Of a stretch of 13,822 nucleotides of DNA, positions 7,397-13,771 are shown in pieces. The stretch is taken from positions 1 to 13,822 of the forward strand of contig DAOVQG010000106.1 in assembly GCA_030628805.1 (NCBI GenBank), read 5' to 3'. Within the stretch, counting starts at the first letter, position 1. Each line of letters starts with the position of its first letter. Below the pieces are notes generated by a model. It was not told where the DNA came from, ran no database searches, and saw only the letters and a program-made list of their open reading frames with translations. The translations under genes were made by a program, and so were the position numbers. Source of the DNA: JAGMDK01 sp023128695. GTDB lineage: Bacteria > Planctomycetota > Phycisphaerae > UBA1845 > Fen-1342.

Positions 7397-8413
7397 TTAA
7401 AGCAAACCATCCTTGCCGGCGATCAGCTTGATCAGGTCCACGACCCGGCACGAATAGCCGTACTCATTATCATACCACGAAACGAGCTTGAAGAACCGCG
7501 GATTGAGCTGGATCCCGGCCTTTGCGTCGTAAATGCTTGAGAGTGAGGATGTTATGAAATCAGAGCTGACGACGTCTTCGTCCGTATAACCCATGAAGCC
7601 CTTCATTTTGCCCTCGGCGGCGGCTTTGACGGCCTCGCCGATCTGCTCCAGAGAGGTTTCCTTGGTCGTCCGGACCGTTAGATCGACGACCGAGACATCC
7701 GCCGTCGGGACCCGGAACGCCATCCCGGTCAGCTTGCCCTTGAGTTCGGGGATACACAGAATGACTGCCTTCGCGGCTCCGGTGCTGGCCGGAATGATAT
7801 TGTGTCCGGCCCCGCGGCCGCCGCGGAAATCCTTCTTTGACGGGCCGTCGACCGTCGGCTGGGTGGCGGTGAGACTGTGGATGGTGGTCATCAAGCCTTC
7901 TTCGATCCCGAAGTTGTCGTAGACAATTTTCGCCAGCGGGGCCAGGCAGTTGGTGGTGCAACTGGCGTTGGAAACGATCTTGTCCGTCTCGGGGTTATAT
8001 TTCTCCTCGTTGACGCCCAGCACTAAAGTCGGGATGTCGCCCTTGGCGGGGGCGGAGATGACCACTCGCTTGGCGCCGGCGGTCAAGTGCTTGCCGGCCG
8101 TCTCCGGGTCTCTGAACAGGCCGGTCGACTCGACGACGTAATCGACCTTGAGGTCCTTCCAAGGCAGCGCCGCCGGATCGCGTTCGGAGAAGCACTTGAT
8201 CTCCTGCCCGTCGACCATGAGCGCCGCTTCGGTCGCGCCGACGTCACCGTCGTACTGTCCATGGGTCGTGTCGTACTTGAAGAGATAAGCCAGATTGTCG
8301 GGCGGGACGAGGTCGTTGACGCCGACAAACTCGATGTTTTTGTCCTTCATGCCGACCCGCACGACGAGCCGTCCAATCCGCCCGAAGCCGTTAATTCCGA
8401 TCCGAATCGCCAT
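7397..8413 (-). CDS. gap: glyceraldehyde-3-phosphate dehydrogenase, NAD type
   Basis: The protein has 338 residues. It oxidises glyceraldehyde 3-phosphate to 1,3-bisphosphoglycerate with NAD. The Rossmann motif INGFGRIGR is at residues 7-15, followed by VGVNDL with Asp34, the acidic residue that favours NAD. The active-site SNASCTTN contains Cys152, with the partner His180 in TTIHSLT. GGRGAGHNIIPASTGAAKA and SWYDNEYGYS complete the family signature. The start is set by AAGGAG 8 nt upstream of ATG and by the family N-terminus. The frame is open for 65 further codons, but that part is translated from the mobile-element hairpin at 8485-8605 and is not real. It is the first gene of the gap-pgk-rpe block. 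The 71 bp between the start and the element must hold the promoter unless it lies within or beyond the element. Confidence 0.96.
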   Translation of the reverse strand: MAIRIGINGFGRIGRLVVRVGMKDKNIEFVGVNDLVPPDNLAYLFKYDTTHGQYDGDVGATEAALMVDGQEIKCFSERDPAALPWKDLKVDYVVESTGLFRDPETAGKHLTAGAKRVVISAPAKGDIPTLVLGVNEEKYNPETDKIVSNASCTTNCLAPLAKIVYDNFGIEEGLMTTIHSLTATQPTVDGPSKKDFRGGRGAGHNIIPASTGAAKAVILCIPELKGKLTGMAFRVPTADVSVVDLTVRTTKETSLEQIGEAVKAAAEGKMKGFMGYTDEDVVSSDFITSSLSSIYDAKAGIQLNPRFFKLVSWYDNEYGYSCRVVDLIKLIAGKDGLL

Positions 8414-8484
8414 TTTGCAGCTCCTTGACCAGGTTTTCGTTTCGTCGTGGCGCGCATCCGTTCGGCACGCCGATCCGAAGCAAA

Positions 8485-8605
8485 CTAGTGCTCTGTCAAC
8501 GTTGCGTTGATGGGTGGCACGGCCGTGTCGGCCGTGAATACCTGCGACTTGTACACGGCTGACACAGCCGTGCCACCCATCAAGCGATGCGTGACAGAGT
8601 ACTAG
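8485..8605. mobile_element. MITE-like palindromic element, copy A
   Basis: A 121-bp non-coding element. Its ends are CTAGTGCTCTGTCA (8485-8498) and TGACAGAGTACTAG (8592-8605), inverted with one mismatch. Inside is a long hairpin: 28-nt arms at 8509-8536 and 8554-8581 with two mismatches (both G-U in RNA) around a 17-nt loop. The 73-bp hairpin is identical at every base to 11736-11808. The CTAG ends suggest insertion at TA with TA duplication, as in IS630/Tc1-mariner-type elements; this is inferred because no transposase is present. It sits between the ECF sigma gene and gap and could also act as a transcription barrier. Confidence 0.85.
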
Positions 8606-8628
8606 CATCTATCCCCCCGTGAGTTATG

Positions 8629-9207
8629 TCAAGGATGATCTTCCAGCAGCGAGGTGTGCTCACGCAGCTTCTTGAGTCCCTCAAAGAGGCGCGACTTGAC
8701 CAGCGACTCCGGGATGTCCAGCACGTAGGCGATCTCCGCGCGCGAGAGCTCCTCGCCATACCGCAGTATGAGAACCTCACGCTGGATTTGCGGCAGGGCG
8801 TTGACCAGGTGAACGAGCTGCGCCCGCAACTCCTGCTTAATGACACGCGTCAGGTTACCCGTCTGTCCCGCCGAGATGCGTGAGGCCGGCGGCAGGTCTT
8901 GGCGATCGTGTCGCCGGGCGCGGGCCCGGAGCACACTGATACAGTAGTTGCGGGCGATCTTGTACAACCAGGCCCGGAAGTTATCGGGTACCTTCTCTGC
9001 CCGCAGAACCCTGAAAAACACCTCCTGAACGGCGTCCTCGGCCTCCTCGGCATTGCCCAGATAGCCCCGGCAGAACCGCACCATGGCTCGGCGGTACAGT
9101 TCTTCCAACAGTCCTCCCGCCGTAGTGTCCCCCCTCCGCAGCCGGGCCACCAGCGACGGCGTCAGGTCCGCCGGCTGCGTACTGGGGGATTGTGTATCTC
9201 TGCTCAT
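8629..9207 (-). CDS. ECF-family RNA polymerase sigma factor
   Basis: The protein has 192 residues. Region 2 spans about residues 33-98 (EDAVQEVFFRVLR, FRAWLYKIARNYCISVLR), with core-binding and -10 recognition helices. Region 4 spans about 126-182 (LPQIQREVLILRYGEELSRAEIAYVL, then the recognition helix IPESLVKSRLFEGLKKLRE). Regions 1.1 and 3 are absent, as usual for ECF factors. The ATG has GAGG 7 nt upstream. No anti-sigma factor, FecR-like protein or kinase lies next to it; gap follows beyond the palindromic element. Its target promoters cannot be read from this window and its ECF subgroup is not assigned. Confidence 0.92.
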   Translation of the reverse strand: MSRDTQSPSTQPADLTPSLVARLRRGDTTAGGLLEELYRRAMVRFCRGYLGNAEEAEDAVQEVFFRVLRAEKVPDNFRAWLYKIARNYCISVLRARARRHDRQDLPPASRISAGQTGNLTRVIKQELRAQLVHLVNALPQIQREVLILRYGEELSRAEIAYVLDIPESLVKSRLFEGLKKLREHTSLLEDHP

Positions 9208-9402
9208 AGAAGAACCTCACTTGGACGAGCTACGCGCCGTCGGGCTCAATTATCCCGCTTGTAGACGGAATAGCGCCTGGACGACTCTCTTCATTCATGA
9301 TGACGCCGGTTGGCCGATTGTGGCGCAGACCTTTTGTCCGTTTTTCTCGCGTGCTCCGGGCCAGCGCGGTCGACATCGCGTGCTCCGGTCTCCAAGCGCC
9401 GC

Positions 9403-9534
9403 GCTAGCAGTCTGTCGGACTTTGGGTTCGAAAACACCATGGGAGCGCGCCCATATGTGTCGATACCCCAGGGCCCAGACACCAAAGAGGGGCATCGAAG
9501 ACCCCAAAACGGCTAAGTCCGACAGACTGCTAGC
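9403..9534. mobile_element. MITE-like element with 20-bp perfect terminal inverted repeats
   Basis: GCTAGCAGTCTGTCGGACTT (9403-9422) and its exact reverse complement (9515-9534) bound a 132-bp segment without coding capacity. Inside, ATGGG/CCCAT and GATACCCC/GGGGCATC form smaller stems. The ends share the pattern CTAG-N3-TCTGTC with the elements at 8485 and 11699, though the interiors are unrelated. A solo copy of the right end lies at 115-135. It is probably mobilised by a transposase encoded elsewhere. Confidence 0.8.
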
Positions 9535-9578
9535 CCATTGAAATCCAGCCCCTCAAGACCTGCCCTAATGACCAACGG

Positions 9579-9606
9579 GTATGATACGGTTAGTTCCGTG
9601 TCATAC
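9579..9606. promoter_or_regulatory. operator-like dyad in the sigma/tldD intergenic region
   Basis: GTATGATACGG (9579-9589) and CCGTGTCATAC (9596-9606) are inverted with one mismatch around a 6-nt TTAGTT spacer. It is AT-richer than the GC-rich palindromes nearby and does not resemble them. It could bind a dimeric regulator or form a hairpin. It lies about 360 bp before the TldD-like start, which is far for a simple operator. Confidence 0.35.
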
Positions 9607-9642
9607 ATAGGCTCACCTTCCTTTCGCTGACTAGCTAAAGTG

Positions 9643-9666
9643 AACCCAGGGCTGGCGCCCTGGGTT
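9643..9666. terminator. GC-rich hairpin followed by T run
   Basis: AACCCAGGGC (9643-9652), a TGGC loop and GCCCTGGGTT (9657-9666) form a perfect 10-bp stem followed by TT, giving TTTT overall. It has the shape of an intrinsic terminator for + strand transcription, but no + strand gene lies upstream. A half copy at 9791-9805 suggests it is a dispersed palindrome instead. Confidence 0.4.
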
Positions 9667-9732
9667 TTAATCCTTCGCCCCGCCGCGGCTCTATGAGAGT
9701 GCGCGATTCTGCGCCACCCTGGCGCTCGCAGG

Positions 9733-9756
9733 GCCGCGCGGGCTGAAGCCCGCGGC
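9733..9756. repeat. GC-rich dispersed palindrome
   Basis: CGCGGGCT (9737-9744), GA, AGCCCGCG (9747-9754) is a perfect 8-bp inverted repeat, with further imperfect pairing outside it. The sequence type (CGCGGGCTTCAGCCCGCG) is familiar to me from planctomycete intergenic DNA, by memory and not by a search. Confidence 0.5.
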
Positions 9757-9891
9757 TCTTCCCTGTCGCCGAATCACGCATCGTCATATTCCCAGGGCTC
9801 GCGCCTCTCTCGGTAATGATCCCTAACCCGGTTGCGGAATCGCGGCAAACTGTCAATCATTACGAGCTAGAGGGTCGACCGTGGGGCCGGT

Positions 9892-9917
9892 GTAGCCCGG
9901 CAACGCCGTTGCGGGTA
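9892..9917. repeat. palindrome in the TldD-like gene leader
   Basis: GCAACG (9900-9905), C, CGTTGC (9907-9912) is a perfect inverted repeat flanked by imperfect arms starting GTAGCCCG and ending CGGGTAC. It lies about 50 bp upstream of the TldD-like start, so it could sit in the 5' leader of that message. No T run follows. Confidence 0.45.
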
Positions 9918-9968
9918 CAATCCGGCGTGGTTTCGAGTGGTCAGACGTGTGAAAATGAGGGAGACACC

Positions 9969-11702
9969 ATGACAAGACAGCAACGATTCACGAGGCGATT
10001 TCGCGGGCCGGCGGCGTGGAGTGTGCTACTCCTGCTAATCCTGCCTGGCGTGGGGCTGGCCGCCGACGAGCACGCCCTGCTCGCAATCATGCAGAGCGAG
10101 CTCGATTTGTCGATGGAGAAGCTGGTCGGCCCGAACGGCACCAAGCCGTATTTCCTCCAGTACGCCGTCACCGACGAGCAGGACATTAACATTTCCGCCA
10201 CGCTGGGGGCCTTGACGGCAGACCGTGTCAGCCACACCCGCCAGTTGGACGTGGACGCCCGTTGCGGGGACTATGCCCTGGACAGCACGCGTCAAATCCG
10301 GGGCGGGGGGTTCTTCGGCGGCTACGAACGCTGGGGCGGCTTTACCCTGCTGCCGCTGGACGATGACCCGGTCGCCACGCGGCACGTCCTCTGGCTCAAG
10401 ACCGACGAAGAGTTCAAAGCCGCCGTCAAACGCCTGGCCCAGGTCAAGGCCAACCTGAAGGTCAAGGTGGAAGAGGAGGACCCCTCCGACGACTTCTCGC
10501 GCGAGGAGCCCAGCGTACACGTGGGCCCGTGGGTCACGCAGACCTGCGACCGGGAGCAGCTCGTCGAACGGATCCGCGCGCTTTCCCGCCGCTTCCGCGA
10601 GCATCCACAGATCTTCAGTTCCCGCGTTTCTCTCAGCGGAAACGTGACCAACCACTTGGCGGTCAATTCCGAAGGCAGCAAGCTGCAATTCGGCCGCGGC
10701 TGGTGGCGGATCGGCGTCCTGGCCTCCACGATCGCCGAAGACGGCATGGAGCTGATGCAGTACACCTCGTTCGACGCCCACACGCTCGACGGGCTGCCGA
10801 GCGATGAGGAAGTGCTGGCGGCGATCGAGCGGGTGATCGCGGAGATTCTCGCGCTGCGGGAAGCCCCCATCGTGGACCCGTACACCGGGCCGGCGATTCT
10901 GATGCACCGGGCCAGCGGGGTCTTTTTCCACGAAATCTTCGGCCACCGCATCGAGGGCCACCGCCAGAAGGACGTCGAGGAGGGCCAGACCTTCGCCAAA
11001 AAGCTCGGGCAGGAGATTCTGCCCACGTTTCTCAGTATCGTGGACGACCCCTCGCAGCGCTCCTTCAACGGCGTGGACCTCAACGGGTTCTATGAATTCG
11101 ACGACGAGTGCGTCCCCGGCCAGCCCGCGCGGATCGTCGAGGACGGCGTGCTCAAGACCTTCCTCATGTCACGTTCGCCCACCCGCGGGATCAATAAATC
11201 GAACGGCCACGGCCGGCGGCAACCCGGCTTGAAAGTCGTCGCCCGCCAGGGCAACCTCATCGTCGAGTCCACCAAGCAGGTGCCCTTCGAAAAGCTGCGT
11301 GAGATGCTGATCGACGAGTGCAAGAAACAGGACAAGGAGTTTGGTCTGCTCTTCTCGGACATCTCCGGCGGCTTCACCATGACGCAACGTTGGCTGCCCC
11401 AGTCCTTCAAGGTCCGGCCGATCCTGGTTTATCGCATCTATACCGACGGTCGTCCGGACGAGTTGGTCCGCGGGGTCGATATTGTCGGCACGCCGCTCAC
11501 CAGCTTCTCGTGCATCCTGTGTACCGGCGACGATTCCGAGGTATTCAACGGTATTTGTGGAGCGGAGTCGGGCTCGGTGCCGGTCTCGGCCGTCTCCCCG
11601 AGCATTCTGGTCGAGCAGATCGAGATCGAGAAGAAGCAAAAGGCGCAAGACCGGCCGCCGATCCTCCCGGCGCCGATCGCGTCCGAACAGGAAGATGACT
11701 AG
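9969..11702 (+). CDS. exported TldD-like metalloprotease, active-type subunit
   Basis: The protein has 577 residues. The start is set by GAGGGAG 6 nt before ATG and by the signal peptide it exposes (hydrophobic core about residues 15-30, cleavage after Ala31 or Ala32). It belongs to the TldD/PmbA family, whose known members are cytosolic proteases working as TldD-TldE heterodimers. The zinc motif HExxxH is intact as HEIFGHRIEGH (His321, Glu322, His326), and a family-like Cys530 stands in GICGAESGSVPVS near the C-terminus. A GDYALDSTRQ segment and a LWLKTDEEFKAAVKRL helix region precede the catalytic part. It is roughly 100 residues longer than E. coli TldD. TRR in the signal peptide is not a full Tat motif. 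The stop codon TAG (11700-11702) is the first TA-containing base group of the adjoining mobile element. Substrate unknown. Confidence 0.88.
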   Translation: MTRQQRFTRRFRGPAAWSVLLLLILPGVGLAADEHALLAIMQSELDLSMEKLVGPNGTKPYFLQYAVTDEQDINISATLGALTADRVSHTRQLDVDARCGDYALDSTRQIRGGGFFGGYERWGGFTLLPLDDDPVATRHVLWLKTDEEFKAAVKRLAQVKANLKVKVEEEDPSDDFSREEPSVHVGPWVTQTCDREQLVERIRALSRRFREHPQIFSSRVSLSGNVTNHLAVNSEGSKLQFGRGWWRIGVLASTIAEDGMELMQYTSFDAHTLDGLPSDEEVLAAIERVIAEILALREAPIVDPYTGPAILMHRASGVFFHEIFGHRIEGHRQKDVEEGQTFAKKLGQEILPTFLSIVDDPSQRSFNGVDLNGFYEFDDECVPGQPARIVEDGVLKTFLMSRSPTRGINKSNGHGRRQPGLKVVARQGNLIVESTKQVPFEKLREMLIDECKKQDKEFGLLFSDISGGFTMTQRWLPQSFKVRPILVYRIYTDGRPDELVRGVDIVGTPLTSFSCILCTGDDSEVFNGICGAESGSVPVSAVSPSILVEQIEIEKKQKAQDRPPILPAPIASEQEDD

Positions 11703-11832
11703 TGCTCTTTGACACGTGGAATGATGGAAAAAGCGGATGGGTGGCACGGCCGTGTCGGCCGTGAATACCTGCGACTTGTACACGGCTGACACAGCCGTGC
11801 CACCCATCAAACGATGCGTGACAGAGCACTAG
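11699..11832. mobile_element. MITE-like palindromic element, copy B
   Basis: A 134-bp element with ends CTAGTGCTCTTTGACA and TGACAGAGCACTAG (11819-11832). Its 73-bp hairpin (11736-11808) is identical at every base to 8509-8581 of copy A. The left flank between end and hairpin differs from copy A (37 against 24 bp) while the right flank differs at only two positions. The left CTAG contains the stop codon of the TldD-like gene, and the right CTAG is shared with the next partial element. Confidence 0.85.
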
Positions 11833-11879
11833 TGCTCCGTCAAGCAACATCTGATGGGTGGAGTTGCACTCTCAACTCC
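11829..11879 (+). repeat. truncated related element plus hairpin in the leader of the second TldD-family gene
   Basis: CTAGTGCTCCGTCA (11829-11842) repeats the left end of the CTAG elements, followed by GATGGGTGG (11853-11861), the start of their hairpin arm; the right end is missing. The sequence then turns into GGAGTTG (11860-11866), a 6-nt loop and CAACTCC (11873-11879), a 7-bp stem. This stem ends only about three bases before AAGGAG, so it could influence ribosome access. Confidence 0.65.
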
Positions 11880-11894
11880 GCAAAGGAGATACTC

Positions 11895-13610
11895 ATGAAA
11901 CGCATGACAGTGACACTGTGGACCATTTTGCTGATCCTGCCCCTGGTCCGGGCGGACGACGACGTGCAGCGCGCCATGAAAGACGACGTTGTCTTGCGCG
12001 CCCTGGTGGATGAAATCGAGCGCAGCATCAGCGACCTCGAGCTCGAAGATCTGGAACGCCCGTACTTCATCGAATACGCGCTGCAAGACGCGGCCGGCGC
12101 CTCGGTCTCGGCCGAGTTCGGGGCGGTGACGAGCAAGAACGAGAGCCGCGCGCGCGGACTGCGCACCGACGTGCGGGTCGGCTCCTACGAACTCGACAAC
12201 AGCAACTTCGAAGGTGACTACGGGAGCTACTGGGGCCGCTTCGGCGGCATGATGGGGGGCGCCACGATGCCGATCGAAGACGATTACAACGCCGTCCGGC
12301 AAGCCATCTGGTGGACGACCGACCGCGACTACAAGAACGTGGCCGAGGACCTGGTCAAAAAGAAAGCCTTCATGGAAAGCAAGATGATCGAGGACAAGCC
12401 GGACGACCACTCTCGCGAGAAGCCGGTGGTTTATCTGGAAGACCGCCTTGTGCCGTCCCTTGATCTGCCGGAACTGGAGGAGCTGGCCGTCAAGCTGTCG
12501 GCAATCTTCCGAGATTACCCCGACATTAAGGATTCAGGCGTCAGCGTCAGTGCGGTGGGCGGCAACAAGTACCTGGTCAACACCGAGGGTACCCGGATCC
12601 GCATGGCGGGTGCCCGCTACTCCATCTCGGTCAACGCGGAGGTGCAGGCCGAGGACGGGATGGAGCTGTCCGATTCGTTCTCGGTCCACGTCCGCGACCC
12701 GAACGACCTGCCGGCGCGGGACGAGCTCGCGCAACGCTGCCGAGAGATGATTGAGCAGCTCATCGCGGTGAAGAACGCGCCCGTGATGGCAGAGTCCTAC
12801 ACCGGCCCGGTGCTGTTCGAGGCCGAGGCGGCCACGGCGATCTTCTCGCAAAACTTTCGGAGCCGCTTCGCCGGCGGGCAGCGCGCGGTGGGCAGCCGCA
12901 CCAGCGCGGACGATTTCGCCAATAAGCTTGACCGCCGCATTCTGCCGCGCTTCCTGAACGTGGTTGACGATCCGACGCGGGAGCGGCTGGAGGGCCAGCC
13001 GGTCATGGGGCACTACAAGTATGACGACGAGGGCGTAAAGGCCCGCTCGGTGACGCTGATCGAAGAGGGGAAGCTCATGGCCCTGGTCATGTCGCGGAAC
13101 CCGTCGAAGGAGTTCAGCAATTCGACCGGCCACGGGCGCGGCGTCTACGCTCCCAGTGCGTCGATCGGGTGTCTGATCGTCACCGCCGACCCCGCCGCCG
13201 AGGCTGACGAATTGCGGCAGGAGCTGATCGAAGCCTGTCAGGACGAAGGTCTCGAGTACGGCATCCGGATCGCAGACCTGGGAAGCACCGGCGGAGGCGG
13301 GTACAGTTCCTTCCACATGAGGTATGGGAGTTCTGGAGGCTCCGGGACGAACCCGCTGGTCATGTACAAGGTGTACCCGGACGGACGAGAGGAGTTGGTC
13401 CGCGGGGCGGAGATCGCCCGGTTCGATCTGAAAGCTTTCAAGCGCCTGCTGGCCGCCGGCGATACGCTCTATGTCTCCAACAGCGGCGGACGTTCTCACG
13501 GTACGACGGTGGCGGCGCCGGCCATGCTGTTCGAGGAGCTGGACCTGGCCAAGATCGACCGCGACTTCGACAAGCCGCCGATCCTGGAGACGCCCCTGGG
13601 CCGCGAGTAG
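11895..13610 (+). CDS. exported TldE/PmbA-like subunit without metal motif
   Basis: The protein has 571 residues. The start follows AAGGAG by 7 nt and gives a compact signal peptide (core residues 5-17, cleavage after LVRA, residue 20). It is a paralogue of the gene before it along the whole length: VRVGSYELDN, the WWTTDRDYKNVAEDLVKKK region, AEDGMELSDSF, FLNVVDDPTRE, SRNPSKEFSNSTGHGRG and KPPILETPLG all have counterparts there. Where the neighbour has HEIFGH, this protein has SQNFRS (residues 318-323), and the C-terminal Cys region reads SNSGGRSHG without Cys. That is the pattern of TldE/PmbA, the non-catalytic partner of TldD. I infer a periplasmic or surface heterodimer with the upstream protein. 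The 192-bp gap between them is filled by mobile-element DNA, so co-transcription depends on read-through of the hairpins. Confidence 0.88.
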   Translation: MKRMTVTLWTILLILPLVRADDDVQRAMKDDVVLRALVDEIERSISDLELEDLERPYFIEYALQDAAGASVSAEFGAVTSKNESRARGLRTDVRVGSYELDNSNFEGDYGSYWGRFGGMMGGATMPIEDDYNAVRQAIWWTTDRDYKNVAEDLVKKKAFMESKMIEDKPDDHSREKPVVYLEDRLVPSLDLPELEELAVKLSAIFRDYPDIKDSGVSVSAVGGNKYLVNTEGTRIRMAGARYSISVNAEVQAEDGMELSDSFSVHVRDPNDLPARDELAQRCREMIEQLIAVKNAPVMAESYTGPVLFEAEAATAIFSQNFRSRFAGGQRAVGSRTSADDFANKLDRRILPRFLNVVDDPTRERLEGQPVMGHYKYDDEGVKARSVTLIEEGKLMALVMSRNPSKEFSNSTGHGRGVYAPSASIGCLIVTADPAAEADELRQELIEACQDEGLEYGIRIADLGSTGGGGYSSFHMRYGSSGGSGTNPLVMYKVYPDGREELVRGAEIARFDLKAFKRLLAAGDTLYVSNSGGRSHGTTVAAPAMLFEELDLAKIDRDFDKPPILETPLGRE

Positions 13611-13632
13611 GAGGATGTCGGGTCGTAAGCAT

Positions 13633-13660
13633 TCAGCGGTCAGCAATCAGCATTCAGCCG
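13633..13660. repeat. four tandem TCAGCNN heptamers
   Basis: TCAGCGG, TCAGCAA, TCAGCAT and TCAGCCG stand end to end, 23 bp after the stop of the TldE-like gene. Short heptamer arrays of this type are found between genes in several bacterial groups; no function is known. The surrounding 3' region (13611-13822) contains no supported gene. Confidence 0.7.
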
Positions 13661-13747
13661 AAAGACGAGCGTTGGGCGACCAAATGTCTCATCTAACGTG
13701 TTATTCGGAGCAGCGCGAGCACACGGCCGAAATTATGCACTTGCGCT

Positions 13748-13771
13748 GGTGCGAGAATCCTTTCTCGCACC
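13748..13771. terminator. perfect 10-bp hairpin near the right edge
   Basis: GGTGCGAGAA (13748-13757), a TCCT loop and TTCTCGCACC (13762-13771) form a perfect stem. A pyrimidine-rich stretch (CCTCCCTCTTCTC) follows but no clean T run. It lies about 140 bp after the TldE-like stop, so it may end that transcript or be another dispersed palindrome. Confidence 0.45.

Larger units (their letters stand above)
9208..9968. other. 761-bp gene-free region between divergent genes, rich in palindromes
   Basis: It separates the minus-strand ECF sigma gene from the plus-strand TldD-like gene and must contain both promoters. From left to right: about 195 bp with no clear signal beyond a weak GATAAT-like -10 on the minus strand at 9249-9254, the CTAG-ended element 9403-9534, a dyad at 9579-9606, a GC-rich hairpin 9643-9666, a second palindrome 9733-9756, a half copy of the third (CCCAGGGCTCGCGCC at 9791-9805), and a palindrome at 9892-9917 about 50 bp before the TldD-like start. 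Open frames here are short and read through palindromes; I see no gene. Confidence 0.7.

Noticed and set aside
8414..8608. N-terminal extension of gap by 65 codons (GWHGCVSRVQ-type sequence)
   Set aside because: The added peptide is translated from the palindromic mobile element; the same peptide arises from copy B near 11740-11830. The family start and ribosome-binding site are at 8413.
9990..10010. Twin-arginine (Tat) motif in the TldD-like signal peptide (TRRFRG)
   Set aside because: The consensus spacing after RR (x-F-L-K) is not met, and the paralogue has no RR; Sec export is the simpler reading.
12534..13646. A 370-codon open frame on the minus strand opposite the TldE-like gene
   Set aside because: Antisense to a gene with a signal peptide, ribosome-binding site and family-wide similarity; its composition is that of a GC-rich complement.
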